DNA of 64,000 nt from Labia minor. Taxonomy: Eukaryota > Arthropoda > Insecta > Dermaptera > Spongiphoridae. Location: assembly GCA_963082975.1 (NCBI GenBank), contig OY720344.1:2356001-2420000 (forward strand), given 5' to 3'. A program made the translations under genes and the position numbers. The notes below the pieces were generated by a model. The model was not told the origin of the DNA, ran no database searches, and saw nothing but the letters and a program-made list of their open reading frames with translations. Shown here piece by piece: positions 1-15,900 of the stretch (position 1 is its first letter; the number at the start of each line of letters is the position of its first letter).

Positions 1-3000
1 TTAATTTTCCCGTAAAAATTATGAAAGGTCATCGTAGGATGACCCTAGGTTTTCGGCATAAAAAATTAATTATTCATCAGAAATATCAATAATATATTTT
101 TTTAATATTTTTATGATGTAAAATGAACGAATTTATTATTTATTTTTAAAACATTTCATTTTTTAATTTTCCCGTAAAAATTATGAAAGGTCATCGTAGG
201 ATGACCCTAAGTTTTCGGCATAAAAAAATAATTTTTAGTTAGAAATATGAATAATATATTTTTTTAATATTTTTATGATGTAAAATGAACGAATTTATTT
301 ATTATTTTTAAAAATTTCATTTTTTAATTTTCCCGTAAAAATTATGAAAGGTCATCGTAGGATGACCCTAGGTTTTCGGCATAAAAAATAATTTTTAGTA
401 AGAAATATGAATAATATATTTTTTTAATATTTTTATGATGTAAAATGAACGAATTTATTATTTATTTTTTAAAATTTCATTTTTTAATTTTCCCGTAAAA
501 ATTATGAAAGGTCATCTTAGGATGACCCTAGGTTTTCGGCATAAAAAAATAATTATTCATCAGAAATATGAATAATATATTTTTTTAATATTTTTATGAT
601 GTAAAATGAACGAATTTATTATTTATTTTTAAAACATTTCATTTTTTAATTTTCCCGTAAAAATTATGAAAGGTCATCGTAGGATGACCATAGGTTTTCG
701 GCATAAAAAATTAATTATTCATCAGAAATATCAATAATATATTTTTTTAATATTTTTATGATGTAAAATGAACGAATTTATTATTTATTTTTTAAAATTT
801 CATTTTTTAATTTTCCCGTAAAAATTATGAAAGGTCATCTTAGGATGACCCTAGGTTTTCGGCATAAAAAAATAATTATTCATCAGAAATATCAATAATA
901 TATTTTTTTAATATTTTTATGATGTAAAATGAACGAATTTATTATTTATTTTTAAAACATTTCATTTTTTCATTTACCCGTAAAAATTATGAAAGGTCAT
1001 CGTAGGATGACCCTAGGTTTTCGGCATAAAAAATTAATTATTCATCAGAAATATCAATAATATATTTTTTTAATATTTTTATGATGTAAAATGAACGAAT
1101 TTATTATTTATTTTTAAAAATTTCATTTTTTAATTTTCCCGTAAAAATTATGAAAGGTCATCGTAGGATGACCCTAGGTTTTCGGCATAAAAAAATAATT
1201 ATTCATCAGAAATATGAATAATATATTTTTTTAATATTTTTATGATGTAAAATGAACGAATTTATTATTTATTTTTAAAACATTTCATTTTTTAATTTTC
1301 CCGTAACAATTATGGAAGGTCATCGTAGGATGACCCTAGGTTTTCGGCATAAAAAATTATTTTTAGTAAGAAAAATGAATAATATATTTTTTTAATATTT
1401 TTATGATGTAAAATGAACGAATTTATCATTTATTTTTTAAAATTTCATTTTTTAATTTTCCCGTAAAAATTATGAAAGCTCATCGTAGGATGACCCTAGG
1501 TTTTCGGCATAAAAAATAATTTTTAGTAAGAAATATGAATAATATATTTTTTTAATATTTTTATGATGTAAAATGAACGAATTTATTATTTATTTTTAAA
1601 AATTTCATTTTTTAATTTTCCCGTAAAAATTATGAAAGGTCATCGTAGGATGACCCTAGGTTTTCGGCATAAAAAATTAATTATTCATCAGAAATATCAA
1701 TAATATATTTTTTTAATATTTTTATGATGTAAAATGAACGAATTTATTATTTATTTTTAAAACATTTCATTTTTTAATTTTCCCGTAAAAATTATGAAAG
1801 GTCATCGTAGGATGACCCTAAGTTTTCGGCATAAAAAAATAATTTTTAGTTAGAAATATGAATAATATATTTTTTTAATATTTTTATGATGTAAAATGAA
1901 CGAATTTATTTATTATTTTTAAAAATTTCATTTTTTAATTTTCCCGTAAAAATTATGAAAGGTCATCGTAGGATGACCCTAGGTTTTCGGCATAAAAAAT
2001 AATTTTTAGTAAGAAATATGAATAATATATTTTTTTAATATTTTTATGATGTAAAATGAACGAATTTATTATTTATTTTTTAAAATTTCATTTTTTAATT
2101 TTCCCGTAAAAATTATGAAAGGTCATCTTAGGATGACCCTAGGTTTTCGGTATAAAAAAATAATTATTCATCAGAAATATGAATAATATATTTTTTTAAT
2201 ATTTTTATGATGTAAAATGAACGAATTTATTATTTATTTTTAAAACATTTCATTTTTTAATTTTCCCGTAAAAATTATGAAAGGTCATCGTAGGATGATA
2301 ATAGGTTTTCGGCATAAAAAATTAATTATTCATCAGAAATATCAATAATATATTTTTTTAATATTTTTATGATGTAAAATGAACGAATTTATTATTTATT
2401 TTTTAAAATTTCATTTTTTAATTTTCCCGTAAAAATTATGAAAGGTCATCTTAGGATGACCCTAGGTTATCGGCATAAAAAAATAATTATTCATCAGAAA
2501 TATCAATAATATATTTTTTTAATATTTTTATGATGTAAAATGAACGAATTTATTATTTATTTTTAAAACATTTCATTTTTTCATTTTCCCGTAAAAATTA
2601 TGAAAGGTCATCTTAGGATGACCCTAGGTTTTCGGCATAAAAAAATAATTATTTATCAGAAATATCAATAATATATTTTTTTAATATTTTTATGATGTAA
2701 AATGAACGAATTTATTATTTATTTTTAAAACATTTCATTTTTTCATTTTCCCGTAAAAATTATGAAAGGTCATCGTAGGATGACCGTAGGTTTTCGGCAT
2801 AAAAAAATAATTTTTATTAAGAAATATGAATAATATATTTTTTTAATATTTTTATGATGTAAAATGAACGAATTTATTATTTATTTTTAAAAATTTCATT
2901 TTTTAATTTTCCCGTAAAAATTATGAAAGGTCATCTTAGGATGACCCTAGGTTTTCGGCATAAAAAAATAATTATTCATCAGAAATATCAATAATATATT

Positions 3001-6000
3001 TTTTTAATATTTTTATGATGTAAAATGAACGAATTTATTATTTATTTTTAAAACATTTCATTTTTTCATTTTCCCGTAAAAATTATGAAAGGTCATCTTA
3101 GGATGACCCTAGGTTTTCGGCATAAAAATATAATTTTTAGTAAGAAATATGAATAATATATTTTTTTAATATTTTTATGATGTAAAATGAACGAATTTAT
3201 TATTTATTTTTAAAAATTTCATTTTTTAATTTTCCCGTAAAAATTATGAAAGGTCATCTTAGGATGACCCTAGGTTTTCGGCATAAAAAAATAATTATTC
3301 ATCAGAAATATCAATAATATATTTTTTTAATATTTTTATGATGTAAAATGAACGAATTTATTATTTATTTTTAAAACATTTCATTTTTTAATTTTCCCGT
3401 AAAAATTATGAAAGGTCATCGTAGGATGACCCTAGGTTTTCGGCATAAAAAATTAATTATTCATCAGAAATATCAATAATATATTTTTTTAATATTTTTA
3501 TGATGTAAAATGAACGAATTTATTATTTATTTTTAAAAATTTCATTTTTTAATTTTCCCGTAAAAATTATGAAAGGTCATATTAGGATGACCCTAGGTTT
3601 TCGGCATAAAAAAATAATTATTCATCAGAAATATCAATAATATATTTTTTTAATATTTTTATGATGTAAAATGAACGAATTTATTAATTATTTTTAAAAA
3701 TTTCATTTTTTAATTTTACCGTAAAAATTATGAAAGGTCATCGTAGGATGACCCTAGGTTTTCGGCATAAAAAATTAATTATTCATCAGAAATATCAATA
3801 ATATATTTTTTTAATATTTTTATGATGTAAAATGAACGAATTTATTATTTATTTTTAAAACATTTCATTTTTTAATTTTCCCGTAAAAATTATGAAAGGT
3901 CATCGTAGGATGACCCTAAGTTTTCGGCATAAAAAAATAATTTTTAGTTAGAAATATGAATAATATATTTTTTTAATATTTTTATGATGTAAAATGAACG
4001 AATTTATTTATTATTTTTAAAAATTTCATTTTTTAATTTTCCCGTAAAAATTATGAAAGGTCATCGTAGGATGACCCTAGGTTTTCGGCATAAAAAATAA
4101 TTTTTAGTAAGAAATATGAATAATATATTTTTTTAATATTTTTATGATGTAAAATGAACGAATTTATTATTTATTTTTTAAAATTTCATTTTTTAATTTT
4201 CCCGTAAAAATTATGAAAGGTCATCTTAAGATGACCCTAGGTTTTCGGCATAAAAAAATAATTATTCATCAGAAATATGAATAATATATTTTTTTAATAT
4301 TTTTATGATGTAAAATGAACGAATTTATTATTTATTTTTAAAACATTTCATTTTTTAATTTTCCCGTAAAAATTATGAAAGGTCATCGTAGGATGACCAT
4401 AGGTTTTCGGCATAAAAAATTAATTATTCATCAGAAATATCAATAATATATTTTTTTAATATTTTTATGATGTAAAATGAACGAATTTATTATTTATTTT
4501 TTAAAATTTCATTTTTTAATTTTCCCGTAAAAATTATGAAAGGTCATCTTAGGATGACCCTAGGTTTTCGGCATAAAAAAATAATTATTCATCAGAAATA
4601 TCAATAATATATTTTTTTAATATTTTTATGATGTAAAATGAACGAATTTATTATTTATTTTTAAAACATTTCATTTTTTCATTTACCCGTAAAAATTATG
4701 AAAGGTCATCGTAGGATGACCCTAGGTTTTCGGCATAAAAAATTAATTATTCATCAGAAATATCAATAATATATTTTTTTAATATTTTTATGATGTAAAA
4801 TGAACGAATTTATTATTTATTTTTAAAAATTTCATTTTTTAATTTTCCCGTAAAAATTATGAAAGGTCATATTAGGATGACCCTAGGTTTTCGGCATAAA
4901 AAAATAATTATTCATCAGAAATATCAATAATATATTTTTTTAATATTTTTATGATGTAAAATGAAGGAATTTATTAATTATTTTTAAAAATTTCATTTTT
5001 TAATTTTACCGTAAAAATTATGAAAGGTCATCGTAGGATGACCCTAGGTTTTCGGCATAAAAAATTAATTATTCATCAGAAATATCAATAATATATTTTT
5101 TTAATATTTTTATGATGTAAAATGAACGAATTTATTATTTATTTTTTAAAATTTCATTTTTTAATTTTCCCGTAAAAATTATGAAAGGTCATCGTAGGAT
5201 GACCCTAGGTTTTCGGCATAAAAAATAATTTTTAGTAAGAAATATGAATAATATATTTTTTTAATATTTTTATGATGTAAAATGAACGAATTTATTATTT
5301 ATTTTTAAAAATTTCATTTTTTAATTTTCCCGTAAAAATTATGAAAGGTCATCGTAGGATGACCCTAGGTTTTCGGCATAAAAAATTAATTATTCATCAG
5401 AAATATCAATAATATATTTTTTTAATATTTTAATGATGTAAAATGAACGAATTTATTATTTATTTTTAAAAATTTCATTTTTTAATTTTCCCGTAAAAAT
5501 TATGAAAGGTCATCGTAGGATGACCCTAGGTTTTCGGCATAAAAAATAATTATTCATCAGAAATATAAATAATATATTTTTTTAATATTTTTATGATGTA
5601 AAATGAACGAATTTATTTATTATTTTTAAAAATTTCATTTTTTAATTTTCCCGTAAAAATTATGAAAGGTCATCGTAGGATGACCCTAGGTTTTCGGCAT
5701 AAAAAATAATTTTTAGTAAGAAATATGAATAATATATTTTTTTAATATTTTTATGATGTAAAATGAACGAATTTATTATTTATTTTTTAAAATTTCATTT
5801 TTTAATTTTCCCGTAAAAATTATGAAAGGTCATCTTAGGATGACCCTAGGTTTTCGGCATAAAAAAATAATTATTCATCAGAAATATGAATAATATATTT
5901 TTTTAATATTTTTATGATGTAAAATGAACGAATTTATTATTTATTTTTAAAACATTTCATTTTTTAATTTTCCCGTAAAAATTATGAAAGGTCATCGTAG

Positions 6001-6460
6001 GATGACCATAGGTTTTCGGCATAAAAAATTAATTATTCATCAGAAATATCAATAATATATTTTTTTAATATTTTTATGATGTAAAATGAACGAATTTATT
6101 ATTTATTTTTTAAAATTTCATTTTTTAATTTTCCCGTAAAAATTATGAAAGGTCATCTTAGGATGACCCTAGGTTTTCGGCATAAAAAAATAATTATTCA
6201 TCAGAAATATCAATAATATATTTTTTTAATATTTTTATGATGTAAAATGAACGAATTTATTATTTATTTTTAAAACATTTCATTTTTTCATTTTCCCGTA
6301 AAAATTATGAAAGGTCATCTTAGGATGACCCTAGGTTTTCGGCATAAAAAAATAATTTTTAGTAAGAAATATGAATAATATATTTTTTTAATATTTTTAT
6401 GATGTAAAATGAACGAATTTATTATTTATTTTTAAAAATTTCATTTTTAATTTTCCCGTA

Positions 6461-9400
6461 ACAATTATGGAAGGTCATCGTAGGATGACCCTAGGTTTTC
6501 GGCATAAAAAATTATTTTTAGTAAGAAAAATGAATAATATATTTTTTTAATATTTTTCTGATGTAAAATGAACGAATTTATTATTTATTTTTAAAACATT
6601 TCATTTTTTAATTTTCCCGTAAAAATTATGAAAGGTCATCTTAGGATGACCCTAGGTTTTCGGCATAAAAAAATAATTATTCATCAGAAATATGAATAAT
6701 ATATTTTTTTAATATTTTTATGATGTAAAATGAACGAATTTATTATTTATTTTTAAAACATTTCATTTTTTAATTTTCCCGTAAAAATTATGAAAGGTCA
6801 TCTTAGGATGACCCTAGGTTTTCGGCATAAAAAAATAATTATTCATCAGAAATATCAATAATATATTTTTTTAATATTTTTATGATGTAAAATGAACGAA
6901 TTTATTATTTATTTTTAAAACATTTCATTTTTTAATTTTCCCGTAACAATTATGGAAGGTCATCGTAGGATGACCCTAGGTTTTCGGCATAAAAAATTAT
7001 TTTTAGTAAGAAAAATGAATAATATATTTTTTTAATATTTTTCTGATGTAAAATGAACGAATTTATTATTTATTTTTTAAAATTTCATTTTTTAATTTTC
7101 CCGTAAAAATTATGAAAGGTCATCTTAGGATGACCCTAGGTTTTCGGCATAAAAAAATAATTATTCATCAGAAATATGAATAATATATTTTTTTAATATT
7201 TTTATGATGTAAAATGAACGAATTTATTATTTATTTTTAAAACATTTCATTTTTTAATTTTCCCGTAAAAATTATGAAAGGTCATCTTAGGATGACCCTA
7301 GGTTTTCGGCATAAAAAAATAATTATTCATCAGAAATATCAATAATATATTTTTTTAATATTTTTATGATGTAAAATGAACGAATTTATTATTTATTTTT
7401 AAAACATTTCATTTTTTAATTTTCCCGTAACAATTATGGAAGGTCATCGTAGGATGACCCTAGGTTTTCGGCATAAAAAATTATTTTTAGTAAGAAAAAT
7501 GAATAATATATTTTTTTAATATTTTTCTGATGTAAAATGAACGAATTTATTATTTATTTTTTAAAATTTCATTTTTTAATTTTCCCGTAAAAATTATGAA
7601 AGGTCATCTTAGGATGACCCTAGGTTTTCGGCATAAAAAAATAATTATTCATCAGAAATATCAATAATATATTTTTTTAATATTTTTATGATGTAAAATG
7701 AACGAATTTATTTATTATTTTTAAAAATTTCATTTTTTAATTTTCCCGTAAAAATTATGAAAGGTCATCGTAGGATGACCCTAGGTTTTCGGCATAAAAA
7801 ATAATTTTTAGTAAGAAATATGAATAATATATTTTTTTAATATTTTTATGATGTAAAATGAACGAATTTATTATTTATTTTTTAAAATTTCATTTTTTAA
7901 TTTTCCCGTAAAAATTATGAAAGGTCATCTTAGGATGACCATAGGTTTTCGGCATAAAAAAATAATTATTCATCAGAAATATGAATAATATATTTTTTTA
8001 ATATTTTTATGATGTAAAATGAACGAATTTATTATTTATTTTTAAAACATTTCATTTTTTAATTTTCCCGTAAAAATTATGAAAGGTCATCGTAGGATGA
8101 CCATAGGTTTTCGGCATAAAAAATTAATTATTCATCAGAAATATCAATAATATATTTTTTTAATATTTTTATGATGTAAAATGAACGAATTTATTATTTA
8201 TTTTTTAAAATTTCATTTTTTAATTTTCCCGTAAAAATTATGAAAGGTCATCTTAGGATGACCCTAGGTTTTCGGCATAAAAAAATAATTATTCATCAGA
8301 AATATCAATAATATATTTTTTTAATATTTTTATGATGTAAAATGAACGAATTTATTATTTATTTTTAAAACATTTAATTTTTTCATTTTCCCGTAAAAAT
8401 TATGAAAGGTCATCTTAGGATGACCCTAGGTTTTCGGCATAAAAAAATAATTTTTAGTAAGAAATATGAATAATATATTTTTTTAATATTTTTATGATGT
8501 AAAATGAACGAATTTATTATTTATTTTTAAAAATTTCATTTTTAATTTTCCCGTAACAATTATGGAAGGTCATCGTAGGATGACCCTAGGTTTTCGGCAT
8601 AAAAAATTATTTTTAGTAAGAAAAATGAATAATATATTTTTTTAATATTTTTCTGATGTAAAATGAACGAATTTATTATTTATTTTTAAAACATTTCATT
8701 TTTTAATTTTCCCGTAAAAATTATGAAAGGTCATCTTAGGATGACCCTAGGTTTTCGGCATAAAAAAATAATTATTCATCAGAAATATGAATAATATATT
8801 TTTTTAATATTTTTATGATGTAAAATGAACGAATTTATTATTTATTTTTAAAACATTTCATTTTTTAATTTTCCCGTAAAAATTATGAAAGGTCATCTTA
8901 GGATGACCCTAGGTTTTCGGCATAAAAAAATAATTATTCATCAGAAATATCAATAATATATTTTTTTAATATTTTTATGATGTAAAATGAACGAATTTAT
9001 TATTTATTTTTAAAACATTTCATTTTTTAATTTTCCCGTAACAATTATGGAAGGTCATCGTAGGATGACCCTAGGTTTTCGGCATAAAAAATTATTTTTA
9101 GTAAGAAAAATGAATAATATATTTTTTTAATATTTTTCTGATGTAAAATGAACGTATTTATTATTTATTTTTTAAAATTTCATTTTTTAATTTTCCCGTA
9201 AAAATTATGAAAGGTCATCTTAGGATGACCCTAGGTTTTCGGCATAAAAAAATAATTATTCATCAGAAATATGAATAATATATTTTTTTAATATTTTTAT
9301 GATGTAAAATGAACGAATTTATTATTTATTTTTAAATCATTTCATTTTTTAATTTTCCCGTAAAAATTATGAAAGGTCATCTTAGGATGACCCTAGGTTT

Positions 9401-10652
9401 TCGGCATAAAAAAATAATTATTCATCAGAAATATCAATAATATATTTTTTTAATATTTTTATGATGTAAAATGAACGAATTTATTATTTATTTTTAAAAC
9501 ATTTCATTTTTTAATTTTCCCGTAACAATTATGGAAGGTCATCGTAGGATGACCCTAGGTTTTCGGCATAAAAAATTATTTTTAGTAAGAAAAATGAATA
9601 ATATATTTTTTTAATATTTTTCTGATGTAAAATGAACGAATTTATTATTTATTTTTTAAAATTTCATTTTTTAATTTTCCCGTAAAAATTATGAAAGGTC
9701 ATCTTAGGATGACCCTAGGTTTTCGGCATAAAAAAATAATTATTCATCAGAAATATCAATAATATATTTTTTTAATATTTTTATGATGTAAAATGAACGA
9801 ATTTATTATTTATTTTTAAAAATTTCATTTTTTAATTTTCCCGTAAAAATTATGAAAGGTCATCTTAGGATGACCCTAGGTTTTCGGCATAAAAAAATAA
9901 TTATTCATCAGAAATATGAATAATATATTTTTTTAATATTTTTATGATGTAAAATGAACGAATTTATTATTTATTTTTAAAAATTTCATTTTTTAATTTT
10001 CCCGTAAAAATTATGAAAGGTCATCGTAGGATGACCCTAGGTTTTCGGCATAAAAAAATAATTTTTAGTAAGAAATATGAATAATATATTTTTTTAATAT
10101 TTTTATGATGTAAAATGAACGAATTTATTATTTATTTTTAAAAATTTCATTTTTTAATTTTCCCGTAAAAATTATGAAAGGTCATCTTAGGATGACCCTA
10201 GGTTTTCGGCATAAAAAAATAATTATTCATCAGAAATATCAATAATATATTTTTTTAATATTTTTATGATGTAAAATGAACGAATTTATTATTTATTTTT
10301 AAAACATTTCATTTTTTAATTTTCCCGTAAAAATTATGAAAGGTCATCGTAGGATGACCCTAGGTTTTCGGCATAAAAAATTAATTATTCATCAGAAATA
10401 TCAATAATATATTTTTTTAATATTTTTATGATGTAAAATGAACGAATTTATTATTTATTTTTAAAAATTTCATTTTTTAATTTTCCCGTAAAAATTATGA
10501 AAGGTCATCGTAGGATGACCCTAGGTTTTCGGCATAAAAAATTAATTATTCATCAGAAATATCAATAATATATTTTTTTAATATTTTTATGATGTAAAAT
10601 GAACGAATTTATTATTTATTTTTAAAACATTTCATTTTTTAATTTTCCCGTA
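6461..10652. repeat. Higher-order repeat block, 13 monomers (2095 bp) x 2
   Basis: Monomers marked by the rare variant ACAATTATGGAAGG occur at 6461, 6946, 7430, 8556, 9041 and 9525, then 10653. The spacings are 485, 484, 1126, 485, 484 and 1128 bp. The pattern of two trimers plus a heptamer therefore repeats with a 2095-bp period. The six marker monomers inside this block also carry a private TTTTTCTGATG change that is absent from the same monomer type elsewhere, which shows local homogenisation. Confidence 0.85.
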
Positions 10653-12911
10653 ACAATTATGGAAGGTCATCGTAGGATGACCCTAGGTTTTCGGCATAAA
10701 AAATTATTTTTAGTAAGAAAAATGAATAATATATTTTTTTAATATTTTTATGATGTAAAATGAACGAATTTATTATTTATTTTTTAAAATTTCATTTTTT
10801 AATTTTCCCGTAAAAATTATGAAAGGTCATCTTAGGATGACCCTAGGTTTTCGGCATAAAAAAATAATTATTCATCAGAAATATGAATAATATATTTTTT
10901 TAATATTTTTATGATGTAAAATGAACGAATTTATTATTTATTTTTAAAACATTTCGTTTTTTAATTTTCCCGTAAAAATTATGAAAGGTCATCGTAGGAT
11001 GACCATAGGTTTTCGGCATAAAAAATTAATTATTCATCAGAAATATCAATAATATATTTTTTTAATATTTTTATGATGTAAAATGAACGAATTTATTATT
11101 TATTTTTGAAAATTTCATTTTTTAATTTTCCCGTAAAAATTATGAAAGGTCATCTAAGGATGACCCTAGGTTTTCGGCATAAAAAAATAATTATTTATCA
11201 GAAATATCAATAATATATTTTTTTAATATTTTTATGATGTAAAATGAACGAATTTATTATTTATTTTTAAAACATTTGATTTTTTCATTTTCCCGTAAAA
11301 ATTATGAAAGGTCATCGTAGGATGACCGTAGGTTTTCGGCATAAAAAAATAATTTTTAGTAAGAAATATGAATAATATATTTTTTTAATATTTTTATGAT
11401 GTAAAATGAACGAATTTATTATTTATTTTTAAAAATTTCATTTTTTAATTTTCCCGTAAAAATTATGAAAGGTCATCTTAGGATGACCCTAGGTTTTCGG
11501 CATAAAAAAATAATTATTCATCAGAAATATCAATAATATATTTTTTTAATATTTTTATGATGTAAAATGAACGAATTTATTATTTATTTTTAAAAATTTC
11601 ATTTTTTAATTTTCCCTTAAAAATTATGAAAGGTCATCTTAGGATGACCCTAGGTTTTCGGCATAAAAAAATAATTATTCATCAGAAATATCAATAATAT
11701 ATTTTTTTAATATTTTTATGATGTAAAATGAACGAATTTATTATTTATTTTTAAAACATTTCATTTTTTAATTTTCCCGTAACAATTATGGAAGGTCATC
11801 GTAGGATGACCCTAGGTTTTCGGCATAAAAAATTATTTTTAGTAAGAAAAATGAATAATATATTTTTTTAATATTTTTATGATGTAAAATGAACGAATTT
11901 ATTATTTATTTTTTAAAATTTCATTTTTTAATTTTCCCGTAAAAATTATGAAAGGTCATCTTAGGATGACCCTAGGTTTTCGGCATAAAAAAATAATTAT
12001 TCATCAGAAATATGAATAATATATTTTTTTAATATTTTTATGATGTAAAATGAACGAATTTATTATTTATTTTTAAAACATTTCGTTTTTTAATTTTCCC
12101 GTAAAAATTATGAAAGGTCATCGTAGGATGACCATAGGTTTTCGGCATAAAAAATTAATTATTCATCAGAAATATCAATAATATATTTTTTTAATATTTT
12201 TATGATGTAAAATGAACGAATTTATTATTTATTTTTGAAAATTTCATTTTTTAATTTTCCCGTAAAAATTATGAAAGGTCATCTAAGGATGACCCTAGGT
12301 TTTCGGCATAAAAAAATAATTATTTATCAGAAATATCAATAATATATTTTTTTAATATTTTTATGATGTAAAATGAACGAATTTATTATTTATTTTTAAA
12401 ACATTTGATTTTTTCATTTTCCCGTAAAAATTATGAAAGGTCATCGTAGGATGACCGTAGGTTTTCGGCATAAAAAAATAATTTTTAGTAAGAAATATGA
12501 ATAATATATTTTTTTAATATTTTTATGATGTAAAATGAACGAATTTATTATTTATTTTTAAAAATTTCATTTTTTAATTTTCCCGTAAAAATTATGAAAG
12601 GTCATCTTAGGATGACCCTAGGTTTTCGGCATAAAAAAATAATTATTCATCAGAAATATCAATAATATATTTTTTTAATATTTTTATGATGTAAAATGAA
12701 CGAATTTATTATTTATTTTTAAAAATTTCATTTTTTAATTTTCCCTTAAAAATTATGAAAGGTCATCTTAGGATGACCCTAGGTTTTCGGCATAAAAAAA
12801 TAATTATTCATCAGAAATATCAATAATATATTTTTTTAATATTTTTATGATGTAAAATGAACGAATTTATTATTTATTTTTAAAACATTTCATTTTTTAA
12901 TTTTCCCGTAA
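10653..12911. repeat. Heptamer higher-order repeat, 1129 bp x 2
   Basis: The marker ACAATTATGGAAGG recurs at 10653, 11782 and 12911, exactly 1129 bp apart. The two intervals share a string of private changes in the same order: CATTTCGTTTTTT, TTTTTGAAAATTT, CATCTAAGGATG, ACATTTGATTTTTT, GATGACCGTAGG and TTTTCCCTTAAAAA. This is a recent tandem duplication of seven monomers. Confidence 0.88.
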
Positions 12912-15900
12912 CAATTATGGAAGGTCATCGTAGGATGACCCTAGGTTTTCGGCATAAAAAATTATTTTTAGTAAGAAAAATGAATAATATATTTTTTTAA
13001 TATTTTTATGATGTAAAATGAACGAATTTATTATTTATTTTTTAAAATTTCATTTTTTAATTTTCCCGTAAAAATTATGAAAGGTCATCTTAGGATGACC
13101 CTAGGTTTTCGGCATAAAAAAATAATTATTCATCAGAAATATGAATAATATATTTTTTTAATATTTTTATGATGTAAAATGAACGAATTTATTATTTATT
13201 TTTAAAAATTTCATTTTTTCATTTTCCCGTAAAAATTATGAAAGGTCATCTTAGGATGACCCTAGGTTTTCGGCATAAAAAAATAATTATTCATCAGAAA
13301 TATCAATAATATATTTTTTTAATATTTTTATGATGTAAAATGAACGAATTTATTATTTATTTTTAAAACATTTCATTTTTTCATTTTCCCGTAAAAATTA
13401 TGAAAGGTCATCGTAGGATGACCCTAGGTTTTCGGCATAAAAAAATAATTTTTAGTAAGAAATATGAATAATATATTTTTTTAATATTTTTATGATGTAA
13501 AATGAACGAATTTATTATTTATTTTTAAAAATTTCATTTTTTAATTTTACCGTAAAAATTATGAAAGGTCATCGTAAGATGACCCTAGGTTTTCGGCATA
13601 AAAAATTAATTATTCATCAGAAATATCAATAATATATTTTTTTAATATTTTTATGATGTAAAATGAACGAATTTATTATTTATTTTTTAAAATTTCATTT
13701 TTTAATTTTCCCGTAAAAATTATGAAAGGTCATCTTAGGATGACCCTAGGTTTTCGGCATAAAAAAATAATTATTCATCAGAAATATGAATAATATATTT
13801 TTTTAATATTTTTATGATGTAAAATGAACGAATTTATTATTTATTTTTAAAAATTTCATTTTTTAATTTTCCCGTAAAAATTATGAAAGGTCATCTTAGG
13901 ATGACCCTAGGTTTTCGGCATAAAAAAATAATTATTCATCAGAAATATGAATAATATATTTTTTTAATATTTTTATGATGTAAAATGAACGAATTTATTA
14001 TTTATTTTTAAAACATTTCATTTTTTAATTTTCCCGTAAAAATTATGAAAGGTCATCTTAGGATGACCCTAGGTTTTCGGCATAAAAAATTAATTATTCA
14101 TCAGAAATATCAATAATATATTTTTTTAATATTTTTATGATGTAAAATGAACGAATTTATTATTTATTTTTAAAACATTTCATTTTTTAATTTTCCCGTA
14201 AAAATTATGAAAGGTCATCGTAGGATGACCCTAAGTTTTCGGCATAAAAAAATAATTTTTAGTTAGAAATATGAATAATATATTTTTTTAATATTTTTAT
14301 GATGTAAAATGAACGAATTTATTTATTATTTTTAAAAATTTCATTTTTTAATTTTCCCGTAAAAATTATGAAAGGTCATCGTAGGATGACCCTAGGTTTT
14401 CGGCATAAAAAATAATTTTTAGTAAGAAATATGAATAATATATTTTTTTAATATTTTTATGATGTAAAATGAACGAATTTATTATTTATTTTTTAAAATT
14501 TCATTTTTTAATTTTCCCGTAAAAATTATGAAAGGTCATCTTAGGATGACCCTAGGTTTTCGGCATAAAAAAATAATTATTCATCAGAAATATGAATAAT
14601 ATATTTTTTTAATATTTTTATGATGTAAAATGAACGAATTTATTATTTATTTTTAAAACATTTCATTTTTTAATTTTCCCGTAAAAATTATGAAAGGTCA
14701 TCTTAGGATGACCCTAGGTTTTCGGCATAAAAAATTAATTATTCATCAGAAATATCAATAATATATTTTTTTAATATTTTTATGATGTAAAATGAACGAA
14801 TTTATTATTTATTTTTAAAACATTTCATTTTTTAATTTTCCCGTAAAAATTATGAAAGGTCATCGTAGGATGACCCTAAGTTTTCGGCATAAAAAAATAA
14901 TTTTTAGTTAGAAATATGAATAATATATTTTTTTAATATTTTTATGATGTAAAATGAACGAATTTATTTATTATTTTTAAAAATTTCATTTTTTAATTTT
15001 CCCGTAAAAATTATGAAAGGTCATCGTAGGATGACCCTAGGTTTTCGGCATAAAAAATAATTTTTAGTAAGAAATATGAATAATATATTTTTTTAATATT
15101 TTTATGATGTAAAATGAACGAATTTATTATTTATTTTTTAAAATTTCATTTTTTAATTTTCCCGTAAAAATTATGAAAGGTCATCTTAGGATGACCCTAG
15201 GTTTTCGGCATAAAAAAATAATTATTCATCAGAAATATGAATAATATATTTTTTTAATATTTTTATGATGTAAAATGAACGAATTTATTATTTATTTTTA
15301 AAACATTTCATTTTTTAATTTTCCCGTAAAAATTATGAAAGGTAATCGTAGGATGACCATAGGTTTTCGGCATAAAAAATTAATTATTCATCAGAAATAT
15401 CAATAATATATTTTATTAATATTTTTATGATGTAAAATGAACGAATTTATTATTTATTTTTGAAAATTTCATTTTTTAATTTTCCCGTAAAAATTATGAA
15501 AGGTCATCTTAGGATGACCCTAGGTTTTCGGCATAAAAAAATAATTATTTATCAGAAATATCAATAATATATTTTTTTAATATTTTTATGATGTAAAATG
15601 AACGAATTTATTATTTATTTTTAAAACATTTCATTTTTTCATTTTCCCGTAAAAATTATGAAAGGTCATCGTAGGATGACCGTAGGTTTTCGGCATAAAA
15701 AAATAATTTTTAGTAAGAAATATGAATAATATATTTTTTTAATATTTTTATGATGTAAAATGAACGAATTTATTATTTATTTTTAAAAATTTCATTTTTT
15801 AATTTTCCCGTAAAAATTATGAAAGGTCATCTTAGGATGACCCTAGGTTTTCGGCATAAAAAAATAATTATTCATCAGAAATATCAATAATATATTTTTT

